From: Candidatus Omnitrophota bacterium
GTDB taxonomy: Bacteria; Hinthialibacterota; Hinthialibacteria; Hinthialibacterales; JAKPRU01
Length of the DNA: 64,000 bases
Reading direction: 5' to 3'
NCBI GenBank assembly: GCA_029570205.1
Contig: JAKQSI010000058.1
Location: 9,894-73,893, forward strand
The translations under genes were made by a program, and so were the position numbers. Numbering within the stretch: the first letter of the stretch is position 1; the number at the start of each line of letters is the position of its first letter. This document shows, in pieces, positions 7,522 to 18,700 of the stretch. The notes under the pieces are model-generated. The model had not been told where the DNA came from, made no database searches, and saw only the letters and a program-made list of their open reading frames with translations.

Positions 7522-8511
7522 TTAACCCGCTTCCCCCAATCGAGTTCCCCAATCCGCCGCCATCTGTTTCCCTTTCTCTTCGATGGACTTCTTTTCTTCG
7601 GCCGTCATCGGTGTGAACTCCTTTGCCCACCCGGCATTCTGCACAATCTCCTGACCGTTATAGACTCCGGTCAGCGCCACATTCACATCCTCCAGGCTTA
7701 ACACATATCGCAAAGCATCCGGAAGGAGATCCTTCGGCATCTGGGAGGAACCGGGGCGAGGGTATTGCCCCCATGGGGCCGAAGTACCCTCAACGTTCCT
7801 TCCACCGAATACCTTCATGGCAACAATCGCCGTGCCGTGTTTCTTCGCCAATGGGAACACTGCGCTGCGGAAGTCGTACAAGTGACAGTCTACAAAGTTC
7901 TGAACCACCATCATCACATCAATTTCCCCCGTGTTCAAAACGTCGGGGAAAAACGAGATTTTGAAATGTCCTGTGACTCCAACAAACCGGGTTAATCCTT
8001 TCTCCTTCGCATGAATCAGATACGCCAGGCTGCCCTTTTCCGCAAGGACCTTTTTCGGATCCAACGCGCCGATATTGTGAATATGGCACAAATCCACATG
8101 GTCGGTCGCGAGTATTTTGAGCGATGAGGTCAGACTTTTCTCGGCCTCTTCCCATGTATTTGCCCAGGTTTTCGTAATGAGGAACATCTCATCGCGGCGG
8201 GTGGGTGTCACTTTGCCCACATAGGCTTGCGCATCGTCATAAATCAGCGCCGAGTCGATATAGTTGACCCCCTGGTCAAGAGCCGCATGGATCGCCGGAA
8301 CCGCGATTTCCTCCCCGACATACGCATGACCCATAGGCGCCGTTCCCAAGCCCAACATAGAGACTTCCTGTTTTGTTCGGCCCAGCGCCCGTCTCGGCAT
8401 GGGTTTCAAGGCAACTTGTTCCGCTGCCCTCACCCATGGCGCTATCCACAGTGTCCCGGACAGCCCTGTCATTCCAACAAAAAACGTTCGGCGATCTATT
8501 AACGATTTCAT
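7522..8511 (-). CDS. Tat-exported aldo/keto reductase
   Basis: 329 residues. N-terminus carries a twin-arginine signal (DRRTFFVG, then a hydrophobic stretch to about residue 29), so the enzyme is probably exported folded with its nicotinamide cofactor. The AKR tetrad is visible as D86 (NYIDSAL), Y91, K114 (LITKTW) and H145 (CHIHN). The remainder is a TIM barrel ending in an ALRYVLSLEDVNVALTGV segment. It could reduce or oxidise a sugar or aldehyde at the cell surface; the substrate is unknown. It precedes the next secreted glycosidase-like gene's 3' side on the same strand. Confidence 0.88.
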   Translation of the reverse strand: MKSLIDRRTFFVGMTGLSGTLWIAPWVRAAEQVALKPMPRRALGRTKQEVSMLGLGTAPMGHAYVGEEIAVPAIHAALDQGVNYIDSALIYDDAQAYVGKVTPTRRDEMFLITKTWANTWEEAEKSLTSSLKILATDHVDLCHIHNIGALDPKKVLAEKGSLAYLIHAKEKGLTRFVGVTGHFKISFFPDVLNTGEIDVMMVVQNFVDCHLYDFRSAVFPLAKKHGTAIVAMKVFGGRNVEGTSAPWGQYPRPGSSQMPKDLLPDALRYVLSLEDVNVALTGVYNGQEIVQNAGWAKEFTPMTAEEKKSIEEKGKQMAADWGTRLGEAG

Positions 8512-8554
8512 TCACACCTCTCCGTCAAAGCGCTATCTCTCTCCGGGAGTTCTA

Positions 8555-8581
8555 ATCGGTCCTATTGGTCCTATTCGTCCC
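8555..8581. repeat. 9-bp tandem repeat (ATTGGTCCT type), three copies
   Basis: ATCGGTCCT, ATTGGTCCT, ATTCGTCCC in a row between the aldo/keto reductase and the glycosidase-like gene. Short tracts of this kind are typical of intergenic slippage arrays. Confidence 0.6.
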
Positions 8582-8618
8582 ATCGCTTTCGTAGAAGCCC
8601 CTCCTCTCATCCTTCATC

Positions 8619-9998
8619 CTACGGCCTCGTCACCAGCGCCGATGCACCTCGCCCCGGCAGTCCATAGGTTACACGCCCGTTCTTGACAACAAGGCTTTCC
8701 CCTTCATTTAAAACCTCCAATTCCCTGCCGTTCAGCTTCTCCAGCCCGCACAGATCGAACTGGGTCGCCTCATCCGCTTCGTTGACAACAATAAACGCCC
8801 ACCGGCCGTCTCGTTCCTTCGCCATGAAAACGACAAGCCGCTCATCGGACCTGGATGATGGATACTCCACCAGGCTATATCCATCGTTCCGCTCGGGCGC
8901 CGAAAGAAACGGCTGTAGAGAATCCAGTTCTGAAACCACTTTCTTGATATCGGACCACAATTCCGAATCGCGCTCAATGGCATGGGTTCCCCAGTATAGA
9001 ATCCCTCTCGCCCCGTAGACGATGGCGTCGTAGGCCATAAACCGCGTTTGGCTGTACGTCGGTCGTGCCGTGGAGCCTCCTCCGCCGATATCCTTCCAGC
9101 CGAATCCCTGCAATACCATCCACACCGGTTTTCCCGGTGCGGACTTGGCCATGCGCCGCGTATACGCTCCGACACTCGTGATTGTTTTGTCAATCAGGTC
9201 GCTGTGGCCGTTCGAGGAGTCCGGCGGCACAGGGTAGATATCACATCCGACAATATCCGCAACAGTCCCGAACCGGGTGAGGTCCTCCATGGAGTTTCGT
9301 GGCGCATGGTTGAACCACAGCACATGCTGTGGGTCGGTTTTTCGGATGATATCCGTTCCGCGCTCGAGTTGCTCATAAAGCGGGTTCACGTAGTTGCGCC
9401 ATTCGCTGAGACGTTCATTGGCCGGGGGCATTTCGAGGGTTTTCCGCAGATCCTCCTCAACCCCTTCAGCAAGCTCAAACCGTCCGGTCCGGCAGTATCG
9501 CAGCCATTGAGCATGAAGCGCATCCGGATTCCCGGGCGAGGAATGCGTCTCTTTGTACTTCTTGAAAGCCTGCTCCACTTCGTTCCAGCGTTTCTCCGCG
9601 TTCATCCAGCGCGAATACCAGACATTCCACAGAATCTCATCCGGCCCTTCCCAGACTGCCAGCGCGGGGTGGTTTTTCCATGAGTCCACAATCGATTTCA
9701 GCTGCTCTGCGTCTTTGTCACTGGAGACGGCCACTCCGCCCAGGGGAATCCACGCTTCAAGACCATGCGCCTGCGCCCGATCCAGCTCTTCTTTCGAGGA
9801 GCCGCAACGGATGAGATTGAATCCCGCCTCCGCCACCTCCGCCGCCCAGGTATCGTCCTTTGCCTGCTGATAGAGGCCCAGGATAAATACCCGCTCCCCG
9901 TTCACCTTCAACATGCCGTCCTTATCAATCGAGGTGGGATGGGTCCATCCGCAGAACGCCACACAGGTCGCGAAAAGCAGGAGGAACACGGTTCTCAT
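8619..9998 (-). CDS. Secreted glycoside-hydrolase-like protein (clan A TIM-barrel type)
   Basis: 459 residues with a Sec signal peptide (about residues 1-20). The barrel part contains NGERVFILGLYQ, NLIRCGSSKEELDRAQAHGL and NHPALAVWEGPDEILW; the last resembles the acid/base strand of GH2/GH5-type enzymes. Next come DIVGCDIYPVPPD and KPVWMVLQGFGW, then a C-terminal beta domain with FIVVNEADEATQFDL. No single GH family can be assigned by eye. It is the first of several secreted carbohydrate-active genes in this window and faces the same way as the aldo/keto reductase. Confidence 0.7.
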   Translation of the reverse strand: MRTVFLLLFATCVAFCGWTHPTSIDKDGMLKVNGERVFILGLYQQAKDDTWAAEVAEAGFNLIRCGSSKEELDRAQAHGLEAWIPLGGVAVSSDKDAEQLKSIVDSWKNHPALAVWEGPDEILWNVWYSRWMNAEKRWNEVEQAFKKYKETHSSPGNPDALHAQWLRYCRTGRFELAEGVEEDLRKTLEMPPANERLSEWRNYVNPLYEQLERGTDIIRKTDPQHVLWFNHAPRNSMEDLTRFGTVADIVGCDIYPVPPDSSNGHSDLIDKTITSVGAYTRRMAKSAPGKPVWMVLQGFGWKDIGGGGSTARPTYSQTRFMAYDAIVYGARGILYWGTHAIERDSELWSDIKKVVSELDSLQPFLSAPERNDGYSLVEYPSSRSDERLVVFMAKERDGRWAFIVVNEADEATQFDLCGLEKLNGRELEVLNEGESLVVKNGRVTYGLPGRGASALVTRP

Positions 9999-10031
9999 TT
10001 CTTTCTTCCTTTCCTTTCCATTGATGATGAA

Positions 10032-10739
10032 TCAATTCGTCTTACCGAAGCGGATCCGCAGAAGCTCCAGCAGCATCGCCGGGCCGTCCCTGTGCATTCT
10101 CAAACGGGACCCGGAATTATCGCGCCAGACAAGCGGCACTTCAACCACCCGCGCGCCTCGCTGACAGAGAGTCCAGATCAGATGCACATCGAACGCCCAC
10201 CCGGAGGACATGGGGCGGTCCAAAATCGGCTTGAGCGCCGTCATCCGAAACGCCTTTGCGCCGCATTGAGTATCCTTGTATGGAAGTCCGAACAGGATGC
10301 GGACAATCAAATTAAAAATCCGGCTGGCGATCCGACGCGAGAGAGGTTGTGGGATTTCCTGAAAACTGTCCGGCAGCCAGCGTGACCCCAGGGCCACATC
10401 TGCGCCCCTCCGCACCGCGTCGATCACACGGTCCAACTGCGCGGGGACCGTGGAGTTGTCCGCGTCGGTGAACGCGATAATCTCGCCCCGCGCCAATTGA
10501 AATCCCCGGTAAATTGCTCCTCCCTTGCCGAGCTTCTCCGGGGTTTCCCAGGCACGCACATTCGGCAACTCGGATTCCAGGGCGCGTGCAATCTCGCCGG
10601 TCTTGTCGCTGGAGCCATTCACAATAATCAGGATTTCCGCGTCTCGTTCCGCATAATAGGAAGCGTATTCCCGAACCGTCTGTTCGAGACGCGCCGCCTC
10701 ATTATATGCTGGAATCAGAACCGTCAGTTCCATCGTCAT
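10032..10739 (-). CDS. Family 2 glycosyltransferase, DPM1/polyprenyl-phosphate sugar synthase-like
   Basis: 235 residues. Transfers a sugar from a nucleotide donor, probably to polyprenyl phosphate. GT-A features: VLIPAYNEAARLEQTVREY at the start, the metal-site FTDADNSTVP, the GSRWLPDS loop and CGAKAFRM. The ATG at 10739 (second in-frame ATG at 10733) is chosen; the open frame continues upstream only as an antisense read-through of tRNA-Ser and must not be included. There is no C-terminal membrane segment, as in soluble DPM1. Confidence 0.85.
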   Translation of the reverse strand: MTMELTVLIPAYNEAARLEQTVREYASYYAERDAEILIIVNGSSDKTGEIARALESELPNVRAWETPEKLGKGGAIYRGFQLARGEIIAFTDADNSTVPAQLDRVIDAVRRGADVALGSRWLPDSFQEIPQPLSRRIASRIFNLIVRILFGLPYKDTQCGAKAFRMTALKPILDRPMSSGWAFDVHLIWTLCQRGARVVEVPLVWRDNSGSRLRMHRDGPAMLLELLRIRFGKTN

Positions 10740-10930
10740 CCACCATCGATTTGAAAATCCAAAGTAACAAAAGCCGCTCGGAAGACGTAGGGACCCGGCG
10801 GGCAGGTTCGCTGGACTTCCGGCAGCCGTTCTTGACTTTGATGGGACCGGATGGTAGCAGAATATGCCTTGTTCACCGACAGCTCGGCTGTTGTTGAATC
10901 GACGATCAGGCGATACAATAATGAAAGACT

Positions 10931-11016
10931 GGTGGGGTGGCAGAGTTGGCTGAATGCACCGGTCTTGAAAATCGGCGTACGCTTGCGTACCGTGGGTTCG
11001 AATCCCACCCCCACCG
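10931..11016 (+). tRNA. tRNA-Ser (UGA anticodon)
   Basis: 86 nt. Acceptor stem GGTGGGG/CCCCACC with discriminator G, anticodon loop CTTGAAA on a CCGGT/ATCGG stem, long variable arm TACGCTTGCGTA, and T arm GTGGGTTCGAATCCCAC. The long variable arm confirms the Ser class. Confidence 0.97.
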
Positions 11017-11137
11017 CGTGAATGTGTCCGGTGGGGTAACAAGGAACTGACCCGGAAATTCAATAGGGATGTCGGAAATTCCGATCCAAACGATGCGATA
11101 GATTATTTTCACATAGAAGAATGAATCAGCCTTTATC

Positions 11138-11226
11138 GGAGGGGTGGCCGAGAGGCTGAAGGCACCGGTTTGCTAAACCGGCGTGCGGATCAAACTGCAC
11201 CCAGGGTTCGAACCCCTGCCCCTCCG
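11138..11226 (+). tRNA. tRNA-Ser (GCU anticodon)
   Basis: 89 nt. Acceptor GGAGGGG/CCCCTCC, discriminator G; anticodon loop TTGCTAA on CCGGT/ACCGG; long variable arm; T arm CAGGGTTCGAACCCCTG. Lies 121 bases after the other tRNA-Ser on the same strand. Confidence 0.97.
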
Positions 11227-11460
11227 CTCAAATCACTCAAAGATCAAAAGTTGCAGACAGTTCCCCGAAAGTACCTGACTGTCTGAATGTTGATTCATCC
11301 GATTAAAGGAATCCCATGGCTTTTTCTTCATCCTGCTCATCCTATGATCATGCGAATCATGGCTCAGACTTCCTGCCTCCGCTCCCCCCCTTCCCCCAGC
11401 TCTTGCCGTTCCCGCCCGTTTGCGTTCTGAGAATCCCATCTTGATAAGCGAGGACAAAAA

Positions 11461-12951
11461 ATGAAAATCCGCACAATCTCGCTTCTCCTGATCCTTCTGC
11501 TGACCGCTTATACCGCGAGTGCAGATGAGAACTCGTCCGCGTCAGCGCACCGCGAGGATCGCTCTGTCATCTACCGACCGGATGAAGGCATCCCCGGACA
11601 CGCGCCCGACATTGATCTCCCCATACCCGCACAGCCAGGTCCCCATCTCTTGATTGATGACTACCTCATCGCGCAAAGCACGAATATCGAGCGCGTCGTC
11701 ATTCAGCCCCAGCGGGACACCGCCATCCCCAACCCCATTGTCACCGGCCCCGAAGACCGCTGCTTCCAGCCTTACCTCAGCGTGATCCGCGATCCGCAGA
11801 CGGGACGATACCGAATCTGGTATGGCGCGTGGCGCGATGACAAAAACACCGGTCGCTCACATCTGGCCACCATGGAATCGGAGGAGGGCATTCACTTTAT
11901 TCGACCGCCCCAACTCTGCGAAACACCGGAAATCCAGTTCGGTTCCTCCGTCCTCGATCGCGGACCGAAACATCCCGATCCTTCCGCGCGATATGTCTAC
12001 AGCTACTGGCTCGATGGCGGCTTTCGTCTACTGATCTCCGCCGATGGAATTCGTTGGCGCCCGCTTACCGAGGGCGTTATTATACCGCACGATCATGACA
12101 TCACCGGTCTCTCCTGGGACCCCATTCGCCAAGTCTATGTCGCGACCATCTCTACTTACATCACCGGCGCGCATTGGAGCGGGCAGCGACGCACAACGAT
12201 GATGAGTTTCAGTAACGATCTCCTGCATTGGGAGAAGCCCTGGTTTGTGCTGACCCCCAGTGACCGATGGGATGACGGCCAAACCCAGTTCTACGCGATG
12301 GATGGATACCTGGCTCGTGGCCCCCTGCGCATCGGCATGGTCAAAATCCTCCGCGACGATCTCCGCGCCACCGGGACCGAGGAAGGCCGTTTCGGACGCG
12401 CACACACTTCCCTTGCCTGGAGCCGCGACGGGCGCACCTGGGTGAGGGACCGAACCGAGTTCTTTGAGCCGGATGATAATCCCGCCGCCTGGGATCATGC
12501 CCACGCATGGATTGACGACCAGCTGATCGTCCGCGATGAAGTCTATCTCTATTACGGCGGATATCAACAAGGCCACAAAATGAACCGCTTTGACGAACGG
12601 CAGATCGGCCTGGTCAAAATGCCTCTGGACCGTTACGTTGCCCGACGCGCAGTCGGTACAGAATCCGGTACACTGAAAACCGTCCTGATTGCGTTGACTG
12701 GACCCGTTAACACGTTACGGGTAAATGTCAATGCATCCGGCGGACAATTACGGGCACAGATAATCAATGCCGACACCGGCCAAGCCCTTCCGGGCCTGAC
12801 CTTTTCGGATTGCGAACCGATTACCGTGGACTCTTTACACGCTCCGGTTCACTGGCGCAAAGGCGATCTCTCCGCCGCGGCCGGTAAACACATCCAGGTT
12901 GAATTTGAAATAATGAAAGCCGACTTATTCGCCTTCGAATTCATTCAATAG
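11461..12951 (+). CDS. Secreted beta-propeller protein, glycosyl-hydrolase family 32/43/130-like
   Basis: 496 residues with a Sec signal (about 1-21). The middle region repeats the pattern of five-bladed propeller glycosidases: GRYRIWYGAWRDD, SADGIRWRP, LSWDPIRQVYVATIS, SNDLLHWEKPW, LAWSRDGRTWVRD and DEVYLYYGGYQQG. Acidic residues in LLIDDYLI and in the blade strands could be catalytic, but no family signature settles it. The C-terminal 110 residues form a beta-sandwich-like module (LRVNVNASGGQLRAQI), possibly carbohydrate binding. It starts 235 bases after the tRNA-Ser gene. Confidence 0.65.
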   Translation: MKIRTISLLLILLLTAYTASADENSSASAHREDRSVIYRPDEGIPGHAPDIDLPIPAQPGPHLLIDDYLIAQSTNIERVVIQPQRDTAIPNPIVTGPEDRCFQPYLSVIRDPQTGRYRIWYGAWRDDKNTGRSHLATMESEEGIHFIRPPQLCETPEIQFGSSVLDRGPKHPDPSARYVYSYWLDGGFRLLISADGIRWRPLTEGVIIPHDHDITGLSWDPIRQVYVATISTYITGAHWSGQRRTTMMSFSNDLLHWEKPWFVLTPSDRWDDGQTQFYAMDGYLARGPLRIGMVKILRDDLRATGTEEGRFGRAHTSLAWSRDGRTWVRDRTEFFEPDDNPAAWDHAHAWIDDQLIVRDEVYLYYGGYQQGHKMNRFDERQIGLVKMPLDRYVARRAVGTESGTLKTVLIALTGPVNTLRVNVNASGGQLRAQIINADTGQALPGLTFSDCEPITVDSLHAPVHWRKGDLSAAAGKHIQVEFEIMKADLFAFEFIQ

Positions 12952-13046
12952 TATTGTGTAATTGATCTGATCATGATCCGGCAAGGAAGGTATGTTCTTT
13001 CCATTCAGCACACGTACAATCTCTCCGTCACTTTGACCACAGGCTG

Positions 13047-15566
13047 CTATGGCTTTCCTCTCCCGACGGCCTCAAGCGGATGCACGGGCCGGTACTGTTT
13101 TCTATAGTCGGGAGGCAGTATGGGGAACAGAGGTTCTTCCGATTCCGGAAGATGGATTTCCGGCGGCGCGGGAAGCGTGGAGCAAATCCAGGAACCGATT
13201 TGATTTTGATCGCCTGCCGACAACTCAATCCTGATCTGGTTTGCTCCGGCCACTAAAGGAACCTGAAACCATGCTTCCTCCCGCTCCGTTCTTGACCGTG
13301 AACGAATTGTAGTGGAAGTTTCCTCTCCGTTAATAGTCGCCTTAATCCCATAGCGTATTGTTGATGACGGACGGAGATAGACGAGCAGATTACTGCTCGT
13401 GTGAGACTCTGGAATATCCACCATTGCTGCCACGGTGATCTTGCCGGATTGCAGGGAAGGTCGTGATACCTGTACTCCGGGTTCTGTGAGAGGGCTTTCC
13501 ACAAGATCGGGAAACGGTCCCGGCGAGACAGGTTCCCGGCGAATGTCCAGGAGGATTACCTCGTAGCCATAAATCGGAAATGCAACGCTCTCATTCCATG
13601 CCGCATCGGCTACATGATACCGATGAGGATAGATCATATTAACAACAAACGGTTTCCCTGTGTGTTTCAGATCCAGCTCAGAATTGATTTCCAGAGACAC
13701 TTCGCGTGTTTCAATTGAAGGGTTATGAATCGCGACCAGAGAACGGTTATCCCGATTGCCATGGGCGTATCCGCACACCTCGGCCTTATTGGGATCGCCG
13801 AGTACCCAGCGCGTGTGGCGGTAGATTTCACGATTGTGACAGACCCAGCGATGGACATCCGCGAGGAATCGCATGCCGGTTGGGGTGGTTCCCAGGAGCG
13901 GAAGATCCGAGCAGGCAATGAAACTGGTAATGGTTCCGCGTCCCGCAAGCCCGAGGACGTACTCGTTTTCCCATTTTTCCGTGTAGTCTTCGTTGACTGC
14001 CGTGACGCCGTCGATGAGATGGTCTTTTCGGACTTGGAATCCATATAGATCCTCGGCCCAGAGCGGGAACGGCCTTCGCTGATTCCGATGCAGTTCGAAA
14101 CACTGGATATCGCGCGCGGTAATCAATTCATCGCGGAGAGCCGGGGAAATGATGTGCGTACCGACGGTGTCTCCGGGAACGCTGTGGACTCCATCCACGA
14201 CGGTCAGCCACCAGGGGCTGACCCACTCCCCGCAGACAAAGAAGTCGATATCGATGTCCGGCTGAATCTGTCTTATTGCATGGAAAATGTCTAACTCGGC
14301 GTTGACTACCGCCTCGGTTCCGTATTTGCCCGCATCCGGCCCGTCGGAAACCCAATGGCCGTGGCCGGGCGTATTACAGCCGTAACCCTGTCCCAGATAC
14401 ATTCCGTCGAAGGAAATGACACGCATATCGTATTTCCGGACAATTTCCAGCAGGCGCGCTTTCGCGGCGCCATGGTAAATCGGCTCTGCCAGGCAGTAGG
14501 CTTTCGGGTGGTGCAGACCGAAGCCCTGAGTCTTTCCCCAATCATGTGTGCTTGTGTCGAACACGCAGGAAAACGACGCCCAGAATCCCAGGCCGGTCGG
14601 ACTGCCTTTCAATACACGAAGGGTTTCATCCCATATATTTTCCTCAGTGGGAACCCACAGCCCCTCGGGGCGATACATGTCGAATCCGGCATCATAACTG
14701 AAAGCATCAAAAACCTTCCCATACGGTTTCTCCAATTTGTCTACGAGATATTGGGCCATGGCAAGACCCTGCGAGAGACGGTCAGGCGGTTTGATTACAC
14801 GAAATCCGTTCCACCAGAAAAATACTCTCGGTGGGCCGGAGTAGTATTTTATTACATGTTCTACATAAGTCTCGAAGGCGTCCCTTGCTTCGCCGCGGGC
14901 GGCCGCCCCCATGACCGCCGGGTAGGATGTATAGGATTGTCCCGGTTTCAGCTCAATGCCTGGATGTTGGCGCAGGAAAAGAGTACCCGATTGATCGACC
15001 GCGGTGTTTGCGGCGGGATGCTCAAGGCCGGTCCAGACGGAATCGTAGAGAACAGGTTGACCGTAGTCCGTAAGAGATGGGAATTGCGGATTTGCGGAGT
15101 AATCTAACGGCTCACCGCCAAGGGTAAGATGCTCGACTTCCAACCGGCGGAGGACACGAGTGTGATTCGAATTGTTTGTGATTGTAACTGTTTTCCGCAG
15201 GTATGGCGTGCTCGTTTCAGGATTGTATGAAATTGTTGCCGAAAGAAGGCAGGCATCACACATCAATCCCACCCAACCGCTGAGTACACCATGGGGTCCT
15301 GCGGAGATGGCTGCGGCTCCCATGGGATTCCAGTGGAAGTCAGAGGATTTCAGTTCGGGAAGGCCGGCAATTGAAAGAACGAATTCCTCGCCGGTAACGG
15401 GGATAACACGGTCGGCAATGAGATTCCTGATAGCGGTTGTTCGGATAATTCCCCGGTCGATAACGATGTCCCTTTGGAGGAAATTGTTTCCGACCGGGCA
15501 GACTTCCGCATAGCCCATCCCGATGATATGGAACAATACAGGAAACAGAATGAGTCGTGTTCTCAT
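13047..15566 (-). CDS. Secreted alpha-galactosidase-like glycosidase (clan D type)
   Basis: 839 residues with a signal peptide (about 1-20). An N-terminal beta-supersandwich (to about residue 235) precedes a TIM barrel with VFFWWNGFRVI, FDAFSYDAGFDMY, LGFWASFSCV, VISFDGMYLGQGYG and DGVHSVPGDTVGTH. The FDGMYLG aspartate sits where GH36/GH31-like enzymes place the nucleophile, and the GDTVG aspartate is a candidate acid. A C-terminal beta domain (about 600-800) follows. It is convergent with the propeller gene and next to another giant glycosidase-like gene. The sugar specificity is not known. Confidence 0.7.
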   Translation of the reverse strand: MRTRLILFPVLFHIIGMGYAEVCPVGNNFLQRDIVIDRGIIRTTAIRNLIADRVIPVTGEEFVLSIAGLPELKSSDFHWNPMGAAAISAGPHGVLSGWVGLMCDACLLSATISYNPETSTPYLRKTVTITNNSNHTRVLRRLEVEHLTLGGEPLDYSANPQFPSLTDYGQPVLYDSVWTGLEHPAANTAVDQSGTLFLRQHPGIELKPGQSYTSYPAVMGAAARGEARDAFETYVEHVIKYYSGPPRVFFWWNGFRVIKPPDRLSQGLAMAQYLVDKLEKPYGKVFDAFSYDAGFDMYRPEGLWVPTEENIWDETLRVLKGSPTGLGFWASFSCVFDTSTHDWGKTQGFGLHHPKAYCLAEPIYHGAAKARLLEIVRKYDMRVISFDGMYLGQGYGCNTPGHGHWVSDGPDAGKYGTEAVVNAELDIFHAIRQIQPDIDIDFFVCGEWVSPWWLTVVDGVHSVPGDTVGTHIISPALRDELITARDIQCFELHRNQRRPFPLWAEDLYGFQVRKDHLIDGVTAVNEDYTEKWENEYVLGLAGRGTITSFIACSDLPLLGTTPTGMRFLADVHRWVCHNREIYRHTRWVLGDPNKAEVCGYAHGNRDNRSLVAIHNPSIETREVSLEINSELDLKHTGKPFVVNMIYPHRYHVADAAWNESVAFPIYGYEVILLDIRREPVSPGPFPDLVESPLTEPGVQVSRPSLQSGKITVAAMVDIPESHTSSNLLVYLRPSSTIRYGIKATINGEETSTTIRSRSRTEREEAWFQVPLVAGANQIRIELSAGDQNQIGSWICSTLPAPPEIHLPESEEPLFPILPPDYRKQYRPVHPLEAVGRGKP

Positions 15567-15769
15567 AATGTACGGTCCTCCGACGGATGTTATGTAACCG
15601 AATCGTGTCGGCGACTCAGTGACCTCGAAAAGTCACAGGTAAGATACCGATGCTATGCGAAGACACCCTCAACTCGATCGTCTCCTCGAAGCGTGATGGC
15701 GAAGAGTGACGCATGGAATTCGGGTCCACGGAAAGTCATTATACATATTTGAGCCTGTGCGTACCAGCG

Positions 15770-18700
15770 CTATTTCGGAGCGATCAACACACAGCCGATT
15801 CCATGCGGTTCCAGTGACCCGTGAATGACAGCCTCCTCACCCTCTTCGGTGACTTTCGGCGGCGTATCATTCCATAGATCAACGATTTTTCGATTTTCTT
15901 CGCCAGGCACGGCAATTAAAGAGCCGTCCACGGAGCAATAGCCGGCATTGTATAGAGTATAAATTACTCGATCCCCATCACGGAAGCGATTGGAATAAAC
16001 GTTATCGGCCATAGTGGGAACGAGGGGTGAGCAGTCATCTGAAGCAAATATCGCGGAATATGTTTTTTGAATGATGTGGGATTTGCGGACGAAGGCCCGA
16101 AACGCAGCGCTGTACCAGGATGCGGCCCGTCCTTTCAACCAGATCGCGTGACCATGGAAGAAGGCCAGTTTGGCATCTTCTTCCCCGGCAGCGCGCGGGT
16201 AGATTCCGGGAACAAACAGCTCGATGATTTTCAATTCAGGAAATACATAACGCGCCAGGTTAATTTTTGTGGGGTGACTATTCTCGCCGGAGGAGTGCAT
16301 CCCATAACAGAATGCGGCGTCAACCCATTGAGAGGTCAGATCGCACGGAACCTCTTCGGTATAAATAGCCGTTTCCGGATGGGACCGGTCGAAAGCCCGG
16401 CGGATTGCCCGGAGCATGGCATCCTCACCGATCAGGGGTGACTGACCGGGAGGGTGGCCGTGCTGTGTGTTGTAGCAGGCCTTGCTGCGGTCCGCAAATC
16501 CGAATTCATCGACATAGAGTGCATGAGCGCCTGTTTCTTCGGCTACTCGTTGATATGTCCGGCTGAACAGCTCCTGCCATTCAGGGACAGCGGGGCAGAA
16601 GAACATTTCGCGGTTGCCGGTCCAGAACGCCGGTTGACCGTCGGCGCGAGTAATTTGCCAGCGGTTACCCACCTGTTGCGCCAGGCGACTTCTTTCATCT
16701 ACCAGGTATCCCTCCAGGTAGAGGCCGGTATAAATACCGTGTTTGTGGGCGGAAAGGATTGCGGAACGCAAGCTCTCTTTACCGCCCAGTTCGGTGCAAT
16801 CGTAGTCGCCGACTCGACCAGATCGTTCGGAATACGCCCAGCCGGAAATATCGATGAGGTCGATCCCGCCGAAACATTCTTGCGCTTCTTCGACCAGATC
16901 GGAAAAGGTGTATTGATTCCGTGTCTCATCAAATAGATATCCGGTTCCGCCTAACGGGTAATCCCGTCGGCAAATCCAGATGTTCCGCATCCACGCGTGG
17001 GACTCCGGCTGCGAAATTCGCCAACTGTGTGCCCAGTCGGAATAGAAGTCCAGGGCATCATGCCAATCTCCCGGATGTCCACGAAGCACAGTCGGCGGCG
17101 ACACCCATCGCTCGTGTGGATTGAGTGCGATCGGAACGGACTTCCCATATTCAATTCCAATGTCGATCCCGACCGGATTCTTAGTCAAATGATATGTTTT
17201 CTCGTTCAGCTCTCGATCCTGGGTATATACGCATAGCCCGCCTTTCTGTGGAGAATACATGTCCAGAAATTGCAGCGGAAAGCAGCCGCCATAATCTTGG
17301 TCGATATTGACGGGTTGCATGGAGATCATGGAAGAGCGGCCGGGAAAGCAGTAGCAATTCTCATTTAAGGACTCGGAAATCTTTAGAGCGCGCAAGTCGG
17401 GAAACACTACTCGAATGTCCCGGCTGCTGTCTGACTTGTTCTCGATCTCCAAGTGCATTGTAATTCCCGTGTCGGCTCCAGATGAACAGACAAGGACGAC
17501 GGAAAAGGTCTTTGTTTCAGCGCGAAGAGGAATTGGGCTTGAATCCGGCCGGTCCGGATCGCTCAGGTCCGAGACAAGGAATTCACTGGAAGGTATTTCC
17601 ATAGTTCCGTCGTAAATGGTAAAGAGTCTTCGGTCTGTAGCGTGTTGTATTATAGAACGGGCGGTGTGTTGCAGGGTTAAATCGACTAATGTCAGCGCTC
17701 CATAGAGGGGCAATCGCAGTTGCAGGAATTTGTCCTTCAGAATGGCGACGGGCCTTGAATCTTCGACGGGAGGGGGGCGGAGGTCCGTGTCCTGTAGTGA
17801 AATGATCGCGTGAATAGACGGGGAGGTGTTTCGATTTACCGAAATCCACGGCAGGAATATCTGACCATAAGACATCTCCTCGGAAATCCGGAGACCCCGC
17901 AGCTCCTTCTCCGCATCGGATGGAATCCGGTACGTATGCAGACCTTCGTAGACAACGTATTCCTGCGAGTCGGCGTGTTGTGGGAACGCGGAGGATGTGG
18001 AGCCATCCGTATAGTCAATACGGACCAGGAGGCGTTCCGGCTCGCGGATTTCCGAGCGGGGAACAAATTGCCATGGGTTGTCTGTGCCGAAAAGTCGGCA
18101 TCCGAGCAGGAAGGCGATTTCACTCGCTTTCCCCGACAGGGGAATCTCAATTGCTCCCGGATTCTGTAGTGATGTGGCCGGGATATTTTCAGGGCAATCG
18201 GATCCCGGGAATCTATATTCACCGACCTGGAAAAATGAATTCGGACTTGTTGGAAACGGCCAACGGAATATTCTATCAAACATGTCCCGCGATAGCGTAC
18301 CATGTGGTATCGGAATAACTTCCCACTCATTTCCGATGAGACATTTGTCGATCTTTTGTGGAATAACGGTTGATGAAATGCGTTCGATATCGGGATGTTC
18401 GAATTGAAGATATTGTAAAGCGAATGTGCATTCTGTACCGGAGGGGATGCGGACACAAATCTGATCGACTTGATGTGTATCGAGAACGACGGACAGGTCT
18501 ATCGATATCTCATGCTGTTCACCGTCGGTGAGAATATCCTTACCGGAGAGCAGGGCAGCCTCTCCGCGAACGGCAAGGGGATTCTCCGGGTTTTTTGCAC
18601 CGGGGGTGACCGGACCGGTTGCGCCGGAGCGGAGAAAAAGCACGGGAGTATCGGCATTCCATGATCCTGACGCCGAATAAGCGAAGCGGCAGATAGAAAA

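Noticed and set aside
10740-11112. Minus-strand N-terminal extension of the GT2 gene and two short ORFs with GGIRTHGT-like text
   Set aside because: They are antisense translations of the tRNA-Ser gene; a well-known artefact.
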